Source: Punica granatum
Taxonomy: Eukaryota; Streptophyta; Magnoliopsida; Myrtales; Lythraceae
Length of the DNA: 64,000 nucleotides
Direction: 5' to 3'
Assembly: GCF_007655135.1 (NCBI RefSeq)
Contig: NC_045129.1
Location: forward strand, 14,978,274-15,042,273
The notes below the pieces were generated by a model that searched no databases, was not told the origin of the DNA, and saw only the letters and a program-made list of their open reading frames with translations. A program made the position numbers and the translations under genes. Position 1 is the first letter of the stretch. Every line of letters starts with the position of its first letter. Positions 58,041-64,000 of the stretch are shown one piece after another.

Positions 58041-59838
58041 GAAGCAACTCCAATATTATGGCTATAGAGCCTTTAATATTCCGAGACGTAAATTCCAATT
58101 TTGGAATTTGAAGAACCCACAACACAAGCAAAAAGTTGGGAGAGATGTTCTGCATTGTGGAACACGTGCTGTGGATTTCTACAAATTCCCGTGATGAAAT
58201 AAAATAAAATTCATTGTACGACTAATAAAACTAAGTGACATGTCCATGAAAACAAGCATATGTAAGAACACACATTAGAGTAAAAAAGATTTAACAACTT
58301 GAAATTTTCTACTTGAAGGCATGGACTATACAGTAACTTGCCTAGTGCAAAGAGGGAGCCATACGGTCTAGTTATGGAGCATTGCTGGCACAGGGGTATG
58401 AGTGATTGTCTAAAATTGGCAAAATGTTTATGCATCTGAGGAAAGGAATGGTAAAATAATCTCTAAAGAAGAGAGACACTGGTAACAAATAATGACAACA
58501 TAATACCAACTCATTTTATGTTTTAATGCCGGTGAAAATAAAAATACTTTCATCCTGACACAAACCCCTATTCCTCAAGTGCATATTCCAATCTTTTTAT
58601 ATTTGTTGATCAAAGATAGTGATTCATATCATTACACTTGCCAGTATGAGACCAAAAACCATTACTATGTGTTGAACACAATATACATTATATCCTGTAA
58701 TGAGCATCAATATATATATATATATATATATAAGCTAATGTGTGCTTATGAGAAAGCGTCATGACTCCACTATTTGAAAAATAGATGTCAAAGAAGATAT
58801 TAAATTTGAAATATTCGATGCATAAAGCAACAAAAGTTGCGTCATGATCCTCATCTAAGGAAGAATTTTCTTGGTGACAGCTTCGTACTTAAATACAACT
58901 TGCCATTGTCTCATAGGAAAGAGAGAACCAAAAAACAATAAGGAGAAGAAGCATACAAAGAAGAAATGATGAATGTGGAGTATGACATGGTTTTTTTTAT
59001 CTTAACTCTCTGTTTTCAGTGTGTCGTCTGAGTCTTGAAAAAAAAACAGAGAGGTAAATTTAAAAATTCTTTATCCATGTCCAATCCTTGTGTAAGGAGA
59101 GGAGATGTATTGTTTTAAGCAAGGGAGATGAAAGGAAGGATCACGGTCCAATGAAGATTGCTCTTCTCTAAGTATGAATTATGAAGATGGACAAGAACAC
59201 GAATTTTCTTCTCATGAATTAAATTATCTAAATAGTTCAAAGGTTGACAAACTAAGCGCTAAGGGTTTTAAAATAGTGGAGTCGTGGCGCTTTCTCATAA
59301 GCGTGCCTCGACTTTTATATTGATATATTGATTGATTGATTGACTGATTGATTGATTAATCATGAGTATTTAATAGGTGAAAATATTTTTTGATGGTTTA
59401 AAGAAACTTTTAATTTTACAAGTAATTAATTACTTTTCTCCAAAAAGTAAAATAATATTTAGAAAATTTTGAAATTGTTAGCGACCTTCACTTTAATATT
59501 AGATTCTCCTAGAAATAAAAAATACCTTTAAAAGAACCGTGATATGTAATAATTTAATTTTTACATACTCTATTTGTGTAAATTAACTATACATATATAT
59601 ATATATACCCACCCACACACACACACACATATCTATATTGGACTTGTATTTTAGAATTCAATTACAAATTTTAAAATTGTATTGTCTCAACGAATTGCTT
59701 TCCAATAAGATTAAGAGATTTTTAGAAAATTTAAGAATGATTTCCATTTTCAATTTAGCAGTAAGTAAATAGAAATTTTATGTTGATAGCGCGATTAAGA
59801 AAAAATAACACAACTAAATTAAAATAATTTTATAATGA
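58041..59838. other. AT-rich spacer
   Basis: No gene is seen. It holds (TA)n at 58711-58731, a TGAT-rich run near 59326-59360, (AC)n near 59605-59630 and the inverted-repeat element at about 58740-59305. Confidence 0.45.
58740..59305. mobile_element. MITE-like element with ~40-bp inverted ends
   Basis: The left end 'gtgcttatgagaaagcgtca' continues 'tgactccactattt'. The right end, reversed, reads 'cgcttatgagaaagcgccac' then 'gactccactatttt'. About 565 bp with an AT-rich noncoding interior. No target duplication is obvious. Confidence 0.5.
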
Positions 59839-61064
59839 TGTTTACACCTGTTTTTCACGGCTAACGGCCATTGCAAGTTAGTGATTAGCGTGATGATTTA
59901 GTGAGCTCAATTGATCGAATTTGGGTTCATTTTAGGCCCATAACTCGACATTTTCCAATAGGCTCATGTGTTGATGTGATCCATGATCGGAGGCTTGAAG
60001 CCCCTACTCAAAGATCCACGGTATCACCCGACTAGGATAGCCGTTGGCAAGTCTGGGATTCAAGGAAAAAGTTGTGGAGGCAGCCAATTGGGCTGATTAG
60101 ATCATTCAACTGAGAGCATGACAGCTAGCTCTTTTGAGGGAGGAGTTTCAATTATTTCCGAAAGAATAGCAATGCATGAATCTAAACACTTAAAAAGACA
60201 AGTAAGTTTCTCTACATGGCACGGGAGACATTTCCTTGACTTGCACTCCAAACATGGGAGGTAGCTCTTCATATTTGGTCATTAGTCGAGTATGGAAACA
60301 AGTTCGATTGGTGTGCTTAGGTTGATGGGGTGATTAAGGCAACAAAGGCACGGCCGATGCCCTAATTGTGATGGCTGTAAGTGTTTCCATGATTAAGAAG
60401 CCGTCCTTATGGGGATTCTAGAGGGTTTAGCAAGTGGAATATTGTAAATAGGAAGTTTCCATGTAATTAGCTAAGAAGCACATTCACTTTCCTAGTTTAG
60501 CTGGCTGCTAGTATAACAAGATTTTATTGCTTACTGTTGATTGTTTCTAATGTAATAAGCTCGCTCTTGGTCAAATTAGGGATCCTAGGTTCGCCCTATA
60601 TAAGCAAGAATGTGAGCAACGTTTATTTCTCTTGACAACATCAATCAAACGGCTTTACGCCACGTACTTTACTTATCTTACTTTTTTGCATCTTCGAACC
60701 CTCCTTCGTTTCTTTTTCTCCCATTTCGTCTCTCTCCCTCGTCGGGGCCCTTGGTTCCATTCACCTACCCCTTGGGACGTCTTGTTCCATTCTTTCTTTC
60801 ACCTTTCCTCCTCGAAGCCCTCGGCTCTATTCTTTCTTTTACCGTCCTCGTGTCTGGGCAAAGATATGGCTTTTACCCCCATCTCGGCTCCTGGGCTGGG
60901 ATTTTTTTACACTTGATTGCCCCCAGCCGAGTCACTTGCACCCCGTGCAAGTCCTTTAGTGGTTCGGCTACTGACTTATCATTAGAGCTGGCTAACTGGC
61001 TGCCCCCTGCACAAGCATTTTAAGGCATAAAATCGCGCGCCAATTTGACACCCGCGATACACGA
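59839..61064 (+). mobile_element. Possible solo LTR or LTR fragment of a gypsy-type element
   Basis: It starts TGTTTACACCTGTTTTTCAC, a style of some plant gypsy LTRs. It contains a promoter-like CTATATAAGC at about 60596-60605 followed by a pyrimidine-rich leader, and ends near 'cacgacaca'. No partner LTR, target duplication or coding interior was found, so both the class and the right end are uncertain. Confidence 0.3.
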
Positions 61065-62300
61065 CACAGTTCTATCTATACCAAACCCAGCTATCGCTTA
61101 CACCTACGGTCTATCGAACTATGGAGTTACATTGTAAGACGGCGAGGATAGCTGTGGTTTCCCCGTAATCTTGGGACAACGTCCTGGCATGCCTGATTCA
61201 CTCATCTTATCACGTGTCACCCGGAGATTGGCTCGTTTATTTTTAGGTGAAACAACTTACATATATTGTGAATCTATGTATAGACTACAGCGTGACCCAC
61301 GCTACATGCAAATTAGAAAGGGTTAACAGTCTAAAAAAACACATACTTTTCAAAAGTTCCCAAATCTAGCACGAACTTTAAAATTTTTCTATAAAAGCAC
61401 AACGTTTCAAAACCGATCAAAATCTAGCACGCCGTTAACATTCGTCCATAGAATGCCGTGAAATGCTTACGTGGTCGTTAATTGCTGTCCAACTGGCTAT
61501 TATCTTCCACGTGTATGCATCCCATTGGCAGGCCTATTTTCCTTTTCCCTTCAACACATCCCCTGTTCTTCCTCTTCCCCTATCATGTTCTTTCTCGTCC
61601 CCCATCGTCGCTGTTAATACCACTGCCACAACTACTCCTCCATCCCTGGGACGTCGAAGAGACTTCTCCCTTATGCTTCCCCTTCTTCGAGATGCCACCT
61701 CCTACAGGTCCCATCTACCTCGGCATCATCCAATTCCATCCTTTGTTCATTACATGGCTTGTTCTTCTCCAATTTTCCGTGTAGCCGAGACCCGCCAACA
61801 TAGACCTTCCGGGGACTGTGATCCTATCCTTCCATGAGCGGCTTTAGGGCTGTGACTTTACTTTCGGCTACCTTTAGTCAAGACCCTCATACCAAGAAGC
61901 ATCACTCGAGTTGAGGCTTCTTAGCTGAAACTCATCCATTTCGACTATAATCAGCCTAGATGCATCTTTACAAGCCTTCCTAGGTTGTGACCATCATCAC
62001 TTAGACCGGCTTTCGAGCAATCTTTACATCACACAGACCGGCTTCTGAGCTGTCTCATAAGTATTGGGCTAAACATCACGCGCATGTTTGGGAGAACTTA
62101 AACGACTTAACCTTTGAAGCCATGACATCGTCCATAATACTTCTACAACCTCTCGACCGGCATCATCACACCTCATCACATCGAAAACCCAGTCCCCGCC
62201 TAATCCTACAGACTCTAGGGACCGTGGTGGAACACTTTAGCCCATAAGGACGGCTAGCGGTTTCGCCCTCACTCACATCTTGGGACTGCGCCCTGACATG
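61065..62300. other. Repeat-derived, moderately GC region, no gene
   Basis: It contains two related motifs, 'cttgggacaacgtcctggca' (61171) and 'cttgggactgcgccctgaca' (62278), and recurrent 'agaccggctt' words. The open frame at 61463-61837 is not recognisable. It may be further debris of the element at 59839. Confidence 0.35.
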
Positions 62301-64000
62301 CCTAACAACCTAAACGCCACACGACAACCGAAGAGTGGATCACGAATTCCAAAACCTAAATGGATCATGAAATTAAATATTGTAATAACAAAGATAGGAA
62401 AGAGAATAAATGGGTATTCAAAATTTGAGTAGTTTTGCAATTTTATCACTGTGTTTGATATTCTCTTGTATTTTTCCAATATACGTAAAAGATATCGAGA
62501 ACAATTTGGTAAACTTAAGCAAAAAAATAACAGATGGGAACACCAAGTCTTCCCTTTAAATATTAGCTTAGATCTGAAAAAACAATTTAAGTTAAGGTCC
62601 GTATGTGAAGTTTGCTTATTTTTCATATGCAAATTTCCCTGCAAATAATAAAAGAAGGAAAAATAAAGAAAATTGATTCTATAAGTGCGTTTAAGCCGTG
62701 ATAGAGAGCTGGTAAGGAAAAGGTGTGTGAGAGGGGAGAGAGAGGAAAAGATATAACGTGAGAGAGATGAGAAAGAAATATGGAAGGATAGAGTTGTGGG
62801 AAGAGGGAGAAAATTATGGGAAAAAGAGAGCCTAATATTTAATGACTATAATATCTAAAAATAATTTTTTCAAATTCGTTGATTATTTTTTAAATGGGTA
62901 ATTAAGTTATTTCATAATTTTTACTTATACTTTCAAGAATTCATAAGAGGGGCACCTTTGTCTTTACCATATTAAATAAATTAAATTATTAATAGATAAT
63001 AGCTATATCAGTCATTGACTTAATTATTATATGGGAGTAAACTAACAAATGTTGATAAAAATTAAAAGAGAAAAATCTCATAATAAATTAAATGATCTTT
63101 AAATAATAAAAAATGTAATTTTTAAATTCCATTTAAGTAATCTTGAATTTAATTTTATGAGTTCATTCCTGGTGAATAGAACTTATTTCGTGAGTCATAA
63201 ATTGCATGTAAAATTCAATTCCATAATGTAGTACCTAAATATTTTAATAATTAATATACTATCCATAAGTCATACATAAGTTTTATCATTGAATACTATC
63301 ACTAATTGTAAATGAATGAAACACAAGATATATTGCAAAAAAAATTGAGAAATAATACAGTAAATGCACATTTTCAAAACAAAATTAGTTATTAAAAACG
63401 CCAAGTAAACTGTAAATTGCACGATGTATGGAATAAATTTGTATTATTTAAGTTGTAATATTTAGATTCCAGAAGTAATTTATTATTGTATAAAATTCTA
63501 AAAAATTTACCAATGCATATCACGGCCTAACCTACGCATACTGCACTCCGACTATAATTATTTCTTCATAAAAAAAGCTATAATTATTTATTTCCAAAGT
63601 GCTCATGGATGGATTAATTTGGAAAAGGAAGAAAAGTTTTAAGGGTAAGAAAAATGAAAAGTAGAATTGGAGATAGAACGTGGGAGGAAAAAAAGAGTGG
63701 AGAATAATATTAAATATATACTATTATTTTTTAACTCCGCTCTTTTCTTTTACTAGATAGAGAATGTACTACGCACACCATTTTTTTTTGGGTGGGTGAA
63801 TTTTTTAAATTTGATTATAACAATGACAATTTTGAGGGGAGGAGGACTTTGTTTGGCAAGAGAGAGAAGGGGAGGGTGAAGAAGAGAAAAATATAAAGTG
63901 AGTGTATTTATTTATTCCAATTTACTATTAAATATGACATTTATTTTGTGGTTCGTATTAATTATATTTTATTAAGTGCAATTTTAAGAGAAGAAAAGTT
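62301..64000. other. AT-rich spacer to the window end
   Basis: GA-rich near 62700-62820 and 63840-63900, AT-rich elsewhere. No gene or clear repeat is seen. Confidence 0.45.

Noticed and set aside
61463..61837. 124-codon frame in the region after the possible solo LTR
   Set aside because: C/T-rich composition, overlapping frames of equal quality and no recognisable domain.

Overview
The window is nuclear DNA of a flowering plant, most likely a eudicot. It is AT-rich, its one intact gene has a spliced plant cell-wall family structure, and most of the rest is plant-type transposon sequence: Ty1/copia, Ty3/gypsy, a long-LTR non-autonomous element, plant LINEs, Mutator-like elements and MITEs. 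The species cannot be named from the sequence. I found no tRNA, rRNA or CRISPR locus.

The only clearly functional gene is a five-exon cellulose synthase-like D gene at 37975-41785 (+). It encodes about 1062 residues and is closest in content to CSLD1, the pollen-tube type. Four short introns (130, 110, 195 and 187 bp) restore one uninterrupted frame carrying the full DD, DCD, TED and QVLRW glycosyltransferase set. The N-terminus has no cysteine at all, so there is no RING finger.

Layout. 1-2820: AT-rich spacer with degenerate SINE-like repeats. 2832-6292: Mutator-like element with ~1.06 kb terminal inverted repeats enclosing two gene fragments that face each other. 6771-11873: old, decayed copia element (+). 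12470-13610, 16095-16898 and 18349-21843: three more inverted-repeat elements, the last two with matched 9-10 bp target duplications. 22640-27950: decayed gypsy element (+) with 444-bp LTRs. 27951-32083: AT-rich spacer with MITE, Helitron-like ends and small duplications. 32084-37165: very young copia element (-), LTRs differing at 2 of 166 positions, gag-pol interrupted by one stop codon. 37975-41785: CSLD1-like gene. 41786-47550: spacer with MITEs, an unidentified exon-like ORF (-) and a 202-bp tandem repeat. 47554-57415: a LINE relic split by an 8.2-kb long-LTR element without coding capacity, itself hit by MITEs. 57640-58040: a second LINE relic (-). 58740-64000: spacer with an inverted-repeat element and a possible solo LTR.

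There is no operon-like organisation. Regulatory interest centres on the young copia LTR 810 bp upstream of the CSLD1-like start codon. The best candidate for something undescribed is the element at 2832-6292: each of its long inverted repeats looks like a promoter plus first exon pointing inward to a different captured terminal exon. All structural calls come from reading the sequence by eye. Family assignments rest on recalled motif knowledge and no database search was run.
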